In this document: positions 27,864 through 35,367 of the stretch, in pieces
How positions within the stretch are numbered: the first letter of the stretch is position 1
Layout: each line of letters starts with the position of its first letter
IMG/VR virus record: IMGVR_UViG_3300047446_000089
Span: 1-38,920 of that record
DNA length: 38,920 bases
From: a virus
Strand: one strand, 5' to 3'
Notes under the pieces: generated by a model
The model's database searches: none
What the model was told of the DNA's origin: nothing
The model's input: the letters and a program-made list of their open reading frames with translations, nothing else
Position numbers and translations under genes: made by a program

Positions 27864-28279
27864 GCGACAAACAAGTCTTCCGCCTCGTTCATCCGACTGC
27901 ACGTCAGATGGCATCGCGCGCCTGCATTCAGGCTCCAGACGGCTTCATCGTCGAGATCAAGCCGCGCACCCGGTCGCTCGATCAGAACGCCAAGATGTGG
28001 GCGATGCTGGCCGACGTCTCGCGCCAGGTTGAATGGTACGGCCAACACCTGACGTCTGAGGAGTGGAAGGACGTTTTGACGGCGGCACTGAAAAAGCAGA
28101 AAGCCGTTCCTGGGATCGACGGCGGCTTTGTTGTGATCGGCGCTCGCACTCGGAACATGACGATCCGCGAGATGGGAGATCTGGTAGAGCTCATGTATGC
28201 ATTCGGCGCGGAGCAGAACGTCCAATGGAGCGAGCCTGCTGAGCAGGGTTACGAGACGCTGGCGAAGGAGTTTGCATGA
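27860..28279 (+). CDS. ninB: NinB-like recombination protein
   Basis: A 139-aa protein of the lambda NinB (Orf) family: RTRSLDQNAKMWAMLADVSR, then QVEWYGQHLTSEEWKDVLTA, VVIGARTRNMTIREMGDLVE and LMYAFGAEQNVQW. SLDQNAKMW and the EEWK motif are the family hallmarks. Lambda Orf supplies a recombination-mediator function in place of RecFOR and binds single-stranded DNA. Its location in the rightward early operon, before a Ref-type nuclease, matches the nin region of lambdoid phages. Confidence 0.92.
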   Translation: MSDKQVFRLVHPTARQMASRACIQAPDGFIVEIKPRTRSLDQNAKMWAMLADVSRQVEWYGQHLTSEEWKDVLTAALKKQKAVPGIDGGFVVIGARTRNMTIREMGDLVELMYAFGAEQNVQWSEPAEQGYETLAKEFA

Positions 28280-28410
28280 GTAAGTTCCTAAAGATCTGTA
28301 GCGCGGTGAGTATGGCGTTCGCGACGTTCCTCTCAATTACCGACCTTCCGAGGGCGACGTATATGTTGCTCGTCGCGATCCTTGCTCACATGTGGAGCGA
28401 AGGGAAATGA
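28276..28410 (+). CDS. Small membrane protein, 44 aa
   Basis: MSKFLKICSAVSMAFATFLS then ITDLPRATYMLLVAILAHMW and SEGK. Two short hydrophobic segments (about residues 6-20 and 28-39) separated by a polar turn suggest a hairpin in the membrane. ATGA overlaps at both ends support translation. Confidence 0.62.
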   Translation: MSKFLKICSAVSMAFATFLSITDLPRATYMLLVAILAHMWSEGK

Positions 28411-28847
28411 AGCGCTCCGGTTTCGGCCCCCGTAAAAGCTCACTCAAGCGCTCGCCATTCAAGCAGCCCGACCGCCAAACATTCGAGCGCAACCAGGAGG
28501 CGAAGAAGCAGGTCGGACTTAAGCGGAAGGCGAAGCGGCCGACGAAAGCAGAACGTGAGCATATGGGCGTAGTCGCCGGACTGTACTGCATCGTGTGCCG
28601 CAACTTGCGCCGTGGCGAATCGCCTGCGGAAGTGCATCACGTGCGCTATCTGGCTGGCGGTGGGCAGCGCAGCGATAACCTGGACACGATTCCGCTCTGC
28701 CCGCTTCACCATCGGCTCGGCGGCTGGGGTATCGCGTATCACGCGGGCCCGGAGGAATTCGAGCGGCGGTATGGAACAGAAGCCGATCTACTCGCGCAAA
28801 CGAAGCGGGAGACTGGCGTTGAACAACAAGAGATGGAGGCGGTGTGA
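28407..28847 (+). CDS. Ref-type RecA-dependent nuclease (HNH family)
   Basis: A 146-aa protein with a basic N-terminal tail (MKRSGFGPRKSSLKRSPFKQ) and a zinc/HNH core: Cys61 and Cys64 (YCIVCRNL), EVHHVRYLAGGGQRSDNLDT with His77-His78, then IPLCPLHHR with Cys98 and His101-His102, and the tail HAGPEEFERRYGTEADLLAQ. This is the pattern of phage P1 Ref, which cuts DNA in RecA-made D-loops and needs its basic tail for binding. It probably aids recombination with NinB and the resolvase. The ATG at 28407 gives an ATGA overlap. Confidence 0.85.
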   Translation: MKRSGFGPRKSSLKRSPFKQPDRQTFERNQEAKKQVGLKRKAKRPTKAEREHMGVVAGLYCIVCRNLRRGESPAEVHHVRYLAGGGQRSDNLDTIPLCPLHHRLGGWGIAYHAGPEEFERRYGTEADLLAQTKRETGVEQQEMEAV

Positions 28848-29131
28848 GCAAAGAATACCGAATCAGTTCTATCAAAGACTTCCTCGCGATTCCCGAAGAA
28901 TCGATTGCTGCCTGTCTGGCTGACTTCAAGGCGTGGATCGGTTTGGCTCGCGAAGGAAGCGAGTTTTCCAAAGACTTCAACGACCTGATCGGAATCCCCG
29001 ATGCTACTTCGTTTATCCAAGACAGTTTCATATGGCTCGACGATGGACTATCTGGAATTTCTCGCATCCAGCTTACCGACCACGAAGGTGAGGAATTTGT
29101 CAGGATCGAATTTGAAGGAGGCGCGAAATGA
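28844..29131 (+). CDS. Hypothetical acidic protein, 95 aa
   Basis: No family recognised. GTG start with a 4-base overlap. MSKEYRISSIKDFLAIPEES then LADFKAWIGLAREGSEFSKD, and a beta-like end (ISRIQLTDHEGEEFVRIEFE). Low-GC codons such as GAA and TTT are used more than in neighbours, but not enough to argue recent transfer. Confidence 0.72.
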   Translation: MSKEYRISSIKDFLAIPEESIAACLADFKAWIGLAREGSEFSKDFNDLIGIPDATSFIQDSFIWLDDGLSGISRIQLTDHEGEEFVRIEFEGGAK

Positions 29132-29403
29132 CAATCAAACGCTACGGCACATCATCAGCACCCCGCGAGGACGGCTGTTTCGTGATGTTCAGCGAGTATG
29201 AAAAGGTGGTGGCGGAGTGTGGGGAGTTGCGGGCGGAGACCGATTCGCTCATAGAAGCACTCGCGAATTGTCGTGAAGCAGCCTTTGACGAGCAAGTCGA
29301 TAACCCATATTTAGACGGAGCCGTGGGCGATCCGGCCGAGGTGCCTGGCTTCGTGAAATGGGAATTGGATAGGCTGCGTGCAGCAGCAAAGGAACAATCA
29401 TGA
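29128..29403 (+). CDS. Hypothetical protein, 91 aa
   Basis: No family recognised. MTIKRYGTSSAPREDGCFVM followed by a coiled-coil-like helix (YEKVVAECGELRAETDSLIE, ALANCREAAF) and an end VKWELDRLRAAAKEQS. ATGA-type overlap with its neighbours on both sides. Confidence 0.72.
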   Translation: MTIKRYGTSSAPREDGCFVMFSEYEKVVAECGELRAETDSLIEALANCREAAFDEQVDNPYLDGAVGDPAEVPGFVKWELDRLRAAAKEQS

Positions 29404-29618
29404 TCAATCTCGGCGTTCTACTCGTCGGCTTCATTCTGGGCATCTTCGCCCTCGGCCTGCTGATCTTTCTCGTCATCCTCCACCGCCCCCGCTACGAAGC
29501 ACCGACACTCAGCCGGAGGAGGAATCGGGATAGGGTTCCGGAAGTAGTCACGCAGGAGCCGGAGAAAGGTGCAGTCGATTACCGGTTTATCAATTTGACG
29601 GGATTGGAGGGGGAATGA
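29400..29618 (+). CDS. Membrane-anchored protein, 72 aa
   Basis: An N-terminal membrane helix (NLGVLLVGFILGIFALGLLI, residues about 3-27, continuing FLVIL) is followed by a polar cytoplasmic part (HRPRYEAPTLSRRRNRDRVP) and an end INLTGLEGE. The N-in or N-out orientation is not decided, but the RRRNR tract next to the helix suggests a cytoplasmic tail. Unknown function. Confidence 0.7.
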   Translation: MINLGVLLVGFILGIFALGLLIFLVILHRPRYEAPTLSRRRNRDRVPEVVTQEPEKGAVDYRFINLTGLEGE

Positions 29619-29809
29619 ACTACGAGTTGGACCAACCGCTGCTGTTCGTCCCTGACAGCAAGTTTGACAAGCAAACTCTGGTGAAAGTGGTGGGGCTGAG
29701 AAAAGGCGGATCGGCGAAGCTATCCAACGGATGGCTAGTCGATTCTATGGGAGTGGCCGAGGGCACGAATCGCATCCCTGGAGGGCGCGTCGAAGAGGTG
29801 GAAATATGA
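29615..29809 (+). CDS. Hypothetical beta-rich protein, 64 aa
   Basis: MNYELDQPLLFVPDSKFDKQ then TLVKVVGLRKGGSAKLSNGW and LVDSMGVAEGTNRIPGGRVE. Gly- and Val-rich, with the look of a small beta barrel. It is the last gene before the promoter at 29842. Overlaps the previous stop by four bases. Confidence 0.7.
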   Translation: MNYELDQPLLFVPDSKFDKQTLVKVVGLRKGGSAKLSNGWLVDSMGVAEGTNRIPGGRVEEVEI

Positions 29810-29841
29810 ATCGCAAACATAGGATTGACACCACCTAATAA

Positions 29842-29870
29842 TTGTAGTTGTCCTTACTTTTTGCTATAAT
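29842..29870 (+). promoter_or_regulatory. Strong promoter upstream of the Q-like gene
   Basis: TTGTAG (29842-29847), 17-base spacer, perfect TATAAT (29865-29870) with an extended -10 TG (TGCTATAAT). The local A+T content is high in an otherwise GC-rich window. It lies about 60 bases before the next start codon. Confidence 0.7.
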
Positions 29871-29929
29871 TTTTGCTAGATGTTGTGGCCGGTTCGGTAA
29901 TCTCAACTATATGTCGCGGCGGGGTTCAA

Positions 29930-30325
29930 ATGGATGTGGTCAACGAAGGCAAGATGATTGCGCAGAGCGAGGACCAGCGCATCAACGAATTCTGCGAGAA
30001 GTGGTCTTCTTGGCATCGGTCGCGCAAACTCTTTGCGCCGCCCGTGCCGAAGAACCTATTGGTCCGCCTCCAGAATCTGCCTGGTGGAGAAGTACCAGAT
30101 GCGGAGTTGAGCGCCAGCGCGAGTTACTTCAATCTCGCGCTGTTAGCGATGCCCGAGGGTCGACCCAAGCAGGCGTTTTATCTCTACTATCTCGCCCGAG
30201 TGCGGCCGGTGAAGCTGTTGGCAGATGAGTTCGACATCACGACTCAGGCGTTCTACAAGATGCTTAAGGCTTTCCGAACGGACACCCACCGCGCCTATCA
30301 TCGTATGCTGACCGGAAACCTGTAG
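29930..30325 (+). CDS. Putative Q-type late antiterminator
   Basis: A 131-aa protein. The C-terminal half (SASASYFNLALLAMPEGRPK, QAFYLYYLARVRPVKLLADE, FDITTQAFYKMLKAFRTDTH) contains a helix-turn-helix-like segment (LLADEFDITTQAFYKMLKAF) as in phage Q-like regulators. The call rests mainly on position: last early gene, own promoter upstream, and directly downstream a promoter followed within tens of bases by a terminator, the lambda pR'-tR' layout on which Q acts. No zinc motif is seen. The ATG at 29930 is preferred over an earlier in-frame start at 29873. Confidence 0.55.
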   Translation: MDVVNEGKMIAQSEDQRINEFCEKWSSWHRSRKLFAPPVPKNLLVRLQNLPGGEVPDAELSASASYFNLALLAMPEGRPKQAFYLYYLARVRPVKLLADEFDITTQAFYKMLKAFRTDTHRAYHRMLTGNL

Positions 30326-30342
30326 AGTTTCCAACGTGGTGG

Positions 30343-30371
30343 TTTCCACTTTTCCCTGTTTTTACTATGAT
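30343..30371 (+). promoter_or_regulatory. Candidate late promoter (pR'-like)
   Basis: TTTCCA (30343-30348), 17-base spacer, TATGAT (30366-30371), directly after the Q-like gene and about 30 bases before a terminator. Confidence 0.5.
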
Positions 30372-30397
30372 TTATGCAAGGTTGAATTACTGCGTCC

Positions 30398-30431
30398 AAG
30401 CCCTGCGAACGAAAGTCGTGGGGCTTTTTAT
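30398..30431 (+). terminator. Terminator after the candidate late promoter (tR'-like)
   Basis: AAGCCC (30398-30403) and GGGCTT (30421-30426) form a stem with a 17-base loop, followed by TTTTTATTT. Transcripts from the promoter at 30343 would stop after about 50 bases unless antitermination occurs. Confidence 0.6.
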
Positions 30432-30442
30432 TTGGTGCTTCC

Positions 30443-30733
30443 ATGGCTCACTCGGTCACGTTTCAGTCCAGTTCATTTGGACGCGATCCATTGGCAGAAC
30501 TGGAACATAGTCGAGCCGAATCAGCTGGCAGAAAGATGTCGAAGCGTGAATTGTCGGAGATGGGGAATCGCCCGTTGTCCGATTCCGGTCGTCGCACACC
30601 CGATGATGACGCGAAGGCAGCGCGTGAGCCGCTAGAGGCATTTTTGGCTAAAGAGAGCCAACCCAAGAAGTGGAGTGCGGCTCGCAAGGCAGCAGAAGCG
30701 CTATTCACTAAGCCGGGCGACCATGATGAGTAA
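30443..30733 (+). CDS. Hypothetical charged protein, 96 aa
   Basis: No family recognised. MAHSVTFQSSSFGRDPLAEL then SRAESAGRKMSKRELSEMGN and an Ala/Lys helix (SAARKAAEALFTKPGDHDE). The composition is polar and probably largely disordered. First gene after the terminator, its ATG preceded by the shared motif TTTTTATTTGGTGC. Function unknown. Confidence 0.65.
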   Translation: MAHSVTFQSSSFGRDPLAELEHSRAESAGRKMSKRELSEMGNRPLSDSGRRTPDDDAKAAREPLEAFLAKESQPKKWSAARKAAEALFTKPGDHDE

Positions 30734-30893
30734 GCCGAACACCTATACGCGCCTGGTTGATGCGCTGGCAGCTTTCCCGCGTGGCGATGTTGCGGCGCCC
30801 AGAAAATGGCCGAGAACCAAGACGCGTCGTGTTTCATGTGCGCGCCAGAAGCCGAGTGAAGCGGAATGGCTGCGAAGGCTGGCGCTATCGTGA
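30726..30893 (+). CDS. Hypothetical basic protein, 55 aa
   Basis: MSKPNTYTRLVDALAAFPRG then DVAAPRKWPRTKTRRVSCAR and QKPSEAEWLRRLALS. Strongly basic middle; could bind nucleic acid. The start overlaps the preceding gene by eight bases; ATG 30723, one codon earlier, is equally possible. Its stop overlaps the next GTG start. Confidence 0.55.
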   Translation: MSKPNTYTRLVDALAAFPRGDVAAPRKWPRTKTRRVSCARQKPSEAEWLRRLALS

Positions 30894-31036
30894 CCGACCT
30901 CCTGGAAACGCTCACCTTTGGGCCGTTGCTGGCAGTTTCATATCATTTGGCATGCGCAAAAGCACTCACCCAATGGGCAGACTGGCTTATCGACGTCTCC
31001 GAGCGGATCGATGCTGGTGGTGCGCACGTGAGTTAG
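30890..31036 (+). CDS. Hypothetical small protein, 48 aa
   Basis: MTDLLETLTFGPLLAVSYHL then ACAKALTQWADWLIDVSERI and DAGGAHVS. The GTG at 30890 forms a 4-base GTGA overlap with the preceding stop; an in-frame ATG at 30866 is an alternative. An amphipathic helix with hydrophobic patches suggests membrane or protein contact. Confidence 0.55.
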   Translation: MTDLLETLTFGPLLAVSYHLACAKALTQWADWLIDVSERIDAGGAHVS

Positions 31037-31087
31037 TAGATGGGCGGCAGTGCTGCAAGCCGGAAGATTACTTATTTTGAGGTAGCG

Positions 31088-31240
31088 ATGGCCTATTTCT
31101 TTGTCGCAGGGGCCTTTGTCCTCGGCGCATGCTTCGGCTGGGCGATTGGGTTCATCGTTGCGAGTCCGTCTAACTGCTTCCGCCGTCAGCCGATATGCTC
31201 GGAATGCTGTTATACGGGCGGCGGAAGCACCTATTACTAG
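31088..31240 (+). CDS. Small Cys-rich membrane protein, 50 aa
   Basis: MAYFFVAGAFVLGACFGWAI then GFIVASPSNCFRRQPICSEC and CYTGGGSTYY. One membrane helix (about residues 3-25) followed by a tail with four Cys. GAGG lies five bases before the ATG. The Cys-rich tail could bind metal or form disulfides. Unknown role. Confidence 0.58.
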   Translation: MAYFFVAGAFVLGACFGWAIGFIVASPSNCFRRQPICSECCYTGGGSTYY

Positions 31241-31590
31241 CCTCGAAGCTCGGCGCGAGCATGGGCGGTGTCCCTTCGCGTTGTAGCCCGAGTGCGGCAG
31301 GATTCGCCTAATTGGCTGATTCGGTAGCCCGCACGCGACAGAAAACCGCCGGTAGTACTCGGGCGTGGTCCACCTCTACGGCACAACGGACTGCTTTCAT
31401 GTTTGCTGATTGCATCGCTACGGTAAAAGGCCAAAATTCCGGGGCCGGCGAGATGCACCGGCATCACGCAATCGGCAATCATGAGGGTGAACCGAAAAGG
31501 CCGCGCGAGTCGATAGACTGCCACTGCGCCATGCGGGCCGAACGCTGTAGCTCTCGCCTTCCCCTACTTGGCCCTTCGTCAAGTTTAGAT
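31241..31590. other. About 350-base gap with inverted repeats
   Basis: No convincing gene. A perfect 8-bp inverted repeat (GCCCGAGT 31286-31293, ACTCGGGC 31357-31364) encloses smaller pairings, and a 5-bp hairpin lies at 31444-31448/31458-31462. A rightward frame from 31399 (66 codons) and a leftward one (31237-31524) are open but have no ribosome site or recognisable product. It may be a non-coding RNA or a decayed gene. Confidence 0.4.
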
Positions 31591-31614
31591 GCCGCCTAGC
31601 GCGGCTCTTTTTAT
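31591..31614 (+). terminator. Terminator before 31626
   Basis: GCCGC (31591-31595) and GCGGC (31601-31605) form a short stem with a five-base loop, followed by TCTTTTTA. It is followed by the same 14-base motif, TTTTTATTTGGTGC, that follows the terminator at 30398-30431. Confidence 0.5.
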
Positions 31615-31625
31615 TTGGTGCGCCG

Positions 31626-31838
31626 ATGGCATCGCGAAAGAAAGCCGAACCTGTCGAGCGCACCGAGATTTGCAAGAACTGCCGCCACGCATCGGTAAAG
31701 CGCGGCGAAGAAATCCAGTGCCGCAGATACCCGCCTCAGTTCGTGTACGACCCATCAAGTGGTTGCACGGCTGTAACGCATCCGATTGTCGAGGCCGATC
31801 ATTGGTGCGGGGAATTCGCCGCATATCTAAATTCGTAA
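31626..31838 (+). CDS. Small Cys-containing protein, 70 aa
   Basis: MASRKKAEPVERTEICKNCR then HASVKRGEEIQCRRYPPQFV, SSGCTAVTHP and DHWCGEFAAYLNS. The pattern CKNCR...CRRYPP...WCGEF is a recurrent small phage zinc-site protein. The five Cys suggest metal binding. Preceded by the shared GGTGC motif; no function is known. It lies just upstream of the phosphoesterase gene. Confidence 0.75.
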   Translation: MASRKKAEPVERTEICKNCRHASVKRGEEIQCRRYPPQFVYDPSSGCTAVTHPIVEADHWCGEFAAYLNS

Positions 31839-31848
31839 AGGGGAAGCT

Positions 31849-33021
31849 GTGGCACGTCAATTTGACCCGCGATTGCGAGAATTTGCCGATGCCCGGGAAA
31901 TCTCTTTCCTCGAAGCCGTAGAGAAGCACGGCAAGCCCACGCACGCAGCCAAGGCGCTAGGCATCCACCACAGTGTGCTGATTCGCGCGCTGGACAGTCT
32001 GGAAAAGCGGGCGGCGAAGATGGGGTATGCGCCCGATCACGATTTCGTGCACCCGGTGCCAGATGGTTTCGTTGCGCATGGCGTCTCGACGTACTACAAC
32101 GCCGATGGCAAACCGACTGCGCAATGGGTGAAGGCTAGCGCCGACAAGGATCGTCAAGAGGCAATCTTCCGCGAGGCGTGTGCCGCGATGGCGGAGACGT
32201 TGCCGCGGGTGAAGCCTGCTCCGGCGCCGACCAAGGTCGATGCGGCGCTGTGCAACCTGATCGTTTTCACGGATTACCACGTCGGTCAATTGTCGTGGCA
32301 TCGTGAGGGTGGCGCCGACTGGGATTTGAAGATCGCAGAAGGCCTGCTACTCGCCAGCTTCGTCCACATGGTCGAATCCGCACCGAAAGCTGCCACGTGC
32401 GTCCTGACGATTCAAGGCGACTTTCTGCATAGCGATGGGCTTTTGCCCCTTACGCCCGCGCACAAGAACGTCCTGGACACCGATGGGCGGTTTTCAAAGA
32501 TCGTCGCCGCAGCAATTCGCGTGCTTCGCCGTCTGATCAGTCACGCGCTGGCAAAGCACCAGACAGTGCATCTGATCATTTGCGAGGGTAATCACGATGA
32601 GTCAGGTTCGCTCTGGCTTCGCCACATGTTCGCCGCGCTGCATGAAAATGAACCCCGCCTGACGGTGAACGATTCGGAACTTCCGTTCTACGTCCACCAG
32701 CACGGCGAAGTGATGCTGGCGTTCCACCACGGTCACAAAGTGACCAACGAACAATTGCCCATGCTGTTCGCGGCCCAGTTCCCGAAAGTGTGGGGAAACA
32801 CCGTCAAGCGATACGCACATTGCGGCCACCGTCATCATGTGGACGAGAAAGAGTACGCTGGCATGACGGTCACGCAGCACCCGACGCTCGCCGCTCGAGA
32901 TGCACATTCGGCGCGCGGTGGGTGGATCTCGGAGCGTGCTGCGGCATTGGTGACTTACCACGAACGATATGGGCAAGTCGCGCGGACGATTGTATGTCCG
33001 GAGATGTTTGAGGCGGCTTGA
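31849..33021 (+). CDS. HTH-metallophosphoesterase fusion protein
   Basis: A 390-aa protein. Residues about 20-55 are a helix-turn-helix (FLEAVEKHGKPTHAAKALGI, HHSVLIRALDSLEKRAAKMG) resembling the LysR/Fis-type segment. From about 138 a calcineurin-like phosphoesterase follows with its metal ligands: Asp142 and His144 (FTDYHVGQ), Asp191 (QGDFLHSDG), Asn248-His249-Asp250 (EGNHDE), HHGHK at 293-297 and GHRHH at 326-330. It probably hydrolyses a phosphoester in DNA or RNA at sites chosen by the HTH; this joint role is inference. GTG start after AAAGGGG. It directly precedes the terminase genes. Confidence 0.85.
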   Translation: MARQFDPRLREFADAREISFLEAVEKHGKPTHAAKALGIHHSVLIRALDSLEKRAAKMGYAPDHDFVHPVPDGFVAHGVSTYYNADGKPTAQWVKASADKDRQEAIFREACAAMAETLPRVKPAPAPTKVDAALCNLIVFTDYHVGQLSWHREGGADWDLKIAEGLLLASFVHMVESAPKAATCVLTIQGDFLHSDGLLPLTPAHKNVLDTDGRFSKIVAAAIRVLRRLISHALAKHQTVHLIICEGNHDESGSLWLRHMFAALHENEPRLTVNDSELPFYVHQHGEVMLAFHHGHKVTNEQLPMLFAAQFPKVWGNTVKRYAHCGHRHHVDEKEYAGMTVTQHPTLAARDAHSARGGWISERAAALVTYHERYGQVARTIVCPEMFEAA

Positions 33022-33037
33022 GTAAATTCCTCCAAGC

Positions 33038-33069
33038 GCCCGCGAGCCGCAAGAAACAAATCACTCAAG
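33038..33069 (+). repeat. 32-bp repeat, copy before terS
   Basis: The sequence starting GCCCGCGAGCC and continuing CAAGAAA...TCACTC is 27/32 identical to 35335-35366. Each copy ends one to seven bases before the start codon of a late gene. Confidence 0.6.
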
Positions 33070-33076
33070 GTTAAAC

Positions 33077-33727
33077 ATGGCGCAGCCAAAGAAAGCCGCG
33101 CCGGACTGGGAGCGCATTGAAGCTGACTACCGGGCCGGCTTGTTGTCGGTGCGGGAGATTGCCGCCGCTCATGGGGTATCCCACACGGCAATCCAGAAGC
33201 GCGCAAACAAAGAGCCGAAGTGGGAGCGCGATCTCGGCAAACGCATACAGGCAAAGGCTGAAGCGCTGGTTGCCAAGCGTGAGGTTGCCACACAGGTTGC
33301 CACGGAAAAGGCGGCAACCGATGCGGTGATCGTTGAGGCCAACGCTCAGGTTATTGCCAATATCCGATTGGCGCATCGGACCGATATTTCCAAGTCGCGC
33401 ACGCTGGTAATGACGCTGCTGTCCGAGCTGGAACACCAGACCGAGCATCGCGACCTGTATGAAAAGCTGGGCGTCCTGATGATGGCGCCAGACGATAACG
33501 GACGCGACAAACTGTACGAGGCCTACACGAAGGCCATGTCGCTAGGTGGTCGGACGTCGACCATGAAGGCGCTGTCCGACTCGCTTAAGACGCTGATTGC
33601 CTTGGAGCGAGAGGCATACAACGTTGGTAGCGAGCCGCCTCCGGCAGACGATAACCCCGCCAAGAGATTTGCTGCGTCCGATCCGATCGAGGCGGCCAAG
33701 TTGTACGCGCGCCTGATGAATCCATGA
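33077..33727 (+). CDS. terS: Terminase small subunit
   Basis: A 216-aa DNA-recognition subunit. The N-terminus ([40 protein letters not shown]) is the helix-turn-helix typical of small terminases, with recognition helix [10 protein letters not shown]. The middle is helical and the acidic/Pro-rich C-terminus ([20 protein letters not shown]) is the usual large-subunit contact region. The position one base before the large subunit gene confirms the call. It chooses the packaging start site and stimulates the motor. AAGG lies seven bases before the ATG. Confidence 0.88.
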   Translation: MAQPKKAAPDWERIEADYRAGLLSVREIAAAHGVSHTAIQKRANKEPKWERDLGKRIQAKAEALVAKREVATQVATEKAATDAVIVEANAQVIANIRLAHRTDISKSRTLVMTLLSELEHQTEHRDLYEKLGVLMMAPDDNGRDKLYEAYTKAMSLGGRTSTMKALSDSLKTLIALEREAYNVGSEPPPADDNPAKRFAASDPIEAAKLYARLMNP

Positions 33728-33728
33728 C

Positions 33729-35324
33729 ATGCCAATTCCGTTTCCGTTTGACTTCCGCAACCCTGACTATTTGCAGGTGTTCGAGTGGCGGGCGGAACGG
33801 TTGCGTCGGCTCCGCGCGGAACCATCCGCACTGCCGGCGCTGAAAGCCTACTACAAGGACAATCCGGCCCAGTTCATCATTGACTGGGGCATGACGTTCG
33901 ACCCGCGCAATGTCGAGCGCGGATTGCCGGCGCAGATACCGTTTCTCCTGTTCCCCAAGCAGGAAGAGTGGGTTGTATGGTTCCTTGATCGATGGAAATC
34001 TCAGGAACCCGGCATCACTGAAAAGACCCGTGACATGGGGATGTCATGGCTGACGGTGGCGCTTGCCGATACGGTATGCCTGTTTAATCAAGGCGTCGTG
34101 GTTGGATTCGGATCGCGCAAGGAAGAGTACGTCGACAAGATCGGATCGCCGAAATCTCTATTCTGGAAGGCCCGGCAATTTATGTCGCTCCTGCCGGTGG
34201 AGTTTCGAGGGTCATGGGATCTCGGAGCAAACGCCCCGCACATGCGGATAGTGTTTCCGGATACTGGCTCGGTCATAACGGGCGAATCTGGCGACGGCAT
34301 CGGCCGCGGCGACCGGGCCAGCTTCTATATCGTGGACGAGTCGGCATTTCTCGAGCGTCCGCAACTGGTCGACGCTTCGCTATCGGCGACGACGAATTGC
34401 CGGCAGGATATCTCGACTCCGAATGGGATGGGCAACTCATTTGCCCAACGTCGGCACAGCGGAAAGATCAAGGTCTTTACGTTTCACTGGCGCGATGACC
34501 CCCGCAAAGACGACGCCTGGTACGCCAAACAGCGTGAAGTACTCGACGCAGTCACGGTTGCACAGGAAATCGACATTAACTATGCGGCATCCGCCGAGGG
34601 CGTGCTTATCCCGTCCGAGTGGGTGCAGGCCGCCATTGGTGCTCACCGCAAGCTTGGCATCGAGCCTACTGGTAACCGCCGCGGTGCGCTTGACGTCGCC
34701 GACGAGGGCAAGGACAAGAATGCCTTTGCTGGCCGGCACGGCTTCCTGCTCGACTATGTCAAGTCATGGTCCGGGAAAGGCAGCGACATCTTCTCGACCG
34801 TCGAGCGGGCCATCGCAATCTGTGACGAGCGCGGCTATACGTCATTCGACTATGACGCAGACGGATTGGGTGCGGGTGTACGCGGCGACGCTCGAGTGAT
34901 TAATGAGCAGCGAGGCGCAGCCGGGAAATATCCGGTCAGAGACGAGCCATTTCGGGGGTCCGGCGCAGTTCATGATCCGGAAGGAGAGATGGTCAAGGAG
35001 CGCAAGAACAAGGACTTCTTCGCCAATGCCAAGGCTCAGGCATGGTGGGCGCTGCGACTTAGGTTCCAGGCGACTTATCGCGCTGTCATCGAAAAAATGG
35101 CGTTCGACCCGGACGACCTTATCTCGATCGATCCTGATCTTGAGGAATTGGTCCCGTTGACGATGGAGTTGTCCCAGCCGACTTACACCATCAATACGGT
35201 CGGCAAGGTAGTCGTCGACAAGGCGCCGGAAGGAACGATGTCTCCTAACCTCGCAGACTCCGTAATGATCTGCTACCAGCCGGCCGGTAGAGAACTGGAC
35301 GTTTGGATCAAGTTAGCAGGTTAA
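33729..35324 (+). CDS. terL: Terminase large subunit (packaging ATPase-nuclease)
   Basis: A 531-aa motor protein. The ATPase has an adapted Walker [11 protein letters not shown] (98-107), and Walker B FYIVDES with Asp203 and catalytic Glu204. The nuclease half has the acidic cluster LDVADEG with Asp322, the DYDADG motif with Asp376 and Asp378, and [11 protein letters not shown] near the end. The overall pattern and length are those of T4-like/T7-like terminases. It drives DNA into the prohead and cuts the concatemer. No sign of damage. The ATG begins one base after the terS stop. Confidence 0.95.
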   Translation: MPIPFPFDFRNPDYLQVFEWRAERLRRLRAEPSALPALKAYYKDNPAQFIIDWGMTFDPRNVERGLPAQIPFLLFPKQEEWVVWFLDRWKSQEPGITEKTRDMGMSWLTVALADTVCLFNQGVVVGFGSRKEEYVDKIGSPKSLFWKARQFMSLLPVEFRGSWDLGANAPHMRIVFPDTGSVITGESGDGIGRGDRASFYIVDESAFLERPQLVDASLSATTNCRQDISTPNGMGNSFAQRRHSGKIKVFTFHWRDDPRKDDAWYAKQREVLDAVTVAQEIDINYAASAEGVLIPSEWVQAAIGAHRKLGIEPTGNRRGALDVADEGKDKNAFAGRHGFLLDYVKSWSGKGSDIFSTVERAIAICDERGYTSFDYDADGLGAGVRGDARVINEQRGAAGKYPVRDEPFRGSGAVHDPEGEMVKERKNKDFFANAKAQAWWALRLRFQATYRAVIEKMAFDPDDLISIDPDLEELVPLTMELSQPTYTINTVGKVVVDKAPEGTMSPNLADSVMICYQPAGRELDVWIKLAG

Positions 35325-35334
35325 AACACCAACG

Positions 35335-35366
35335 GCCCGCGAGCCACAAGAAAGGATTCACTCCAG
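35335..35366 (+). repeat. 32-bp repeat, copy before the portal gene
   Basis: Second copy of the repeat at 33038-33069 with five mismatches, ending one base before the portal ATG. Neither copy contains a hairpin long enough to be a terminator. Confidence 0.6.
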
Positions 35367-35367
35367 C

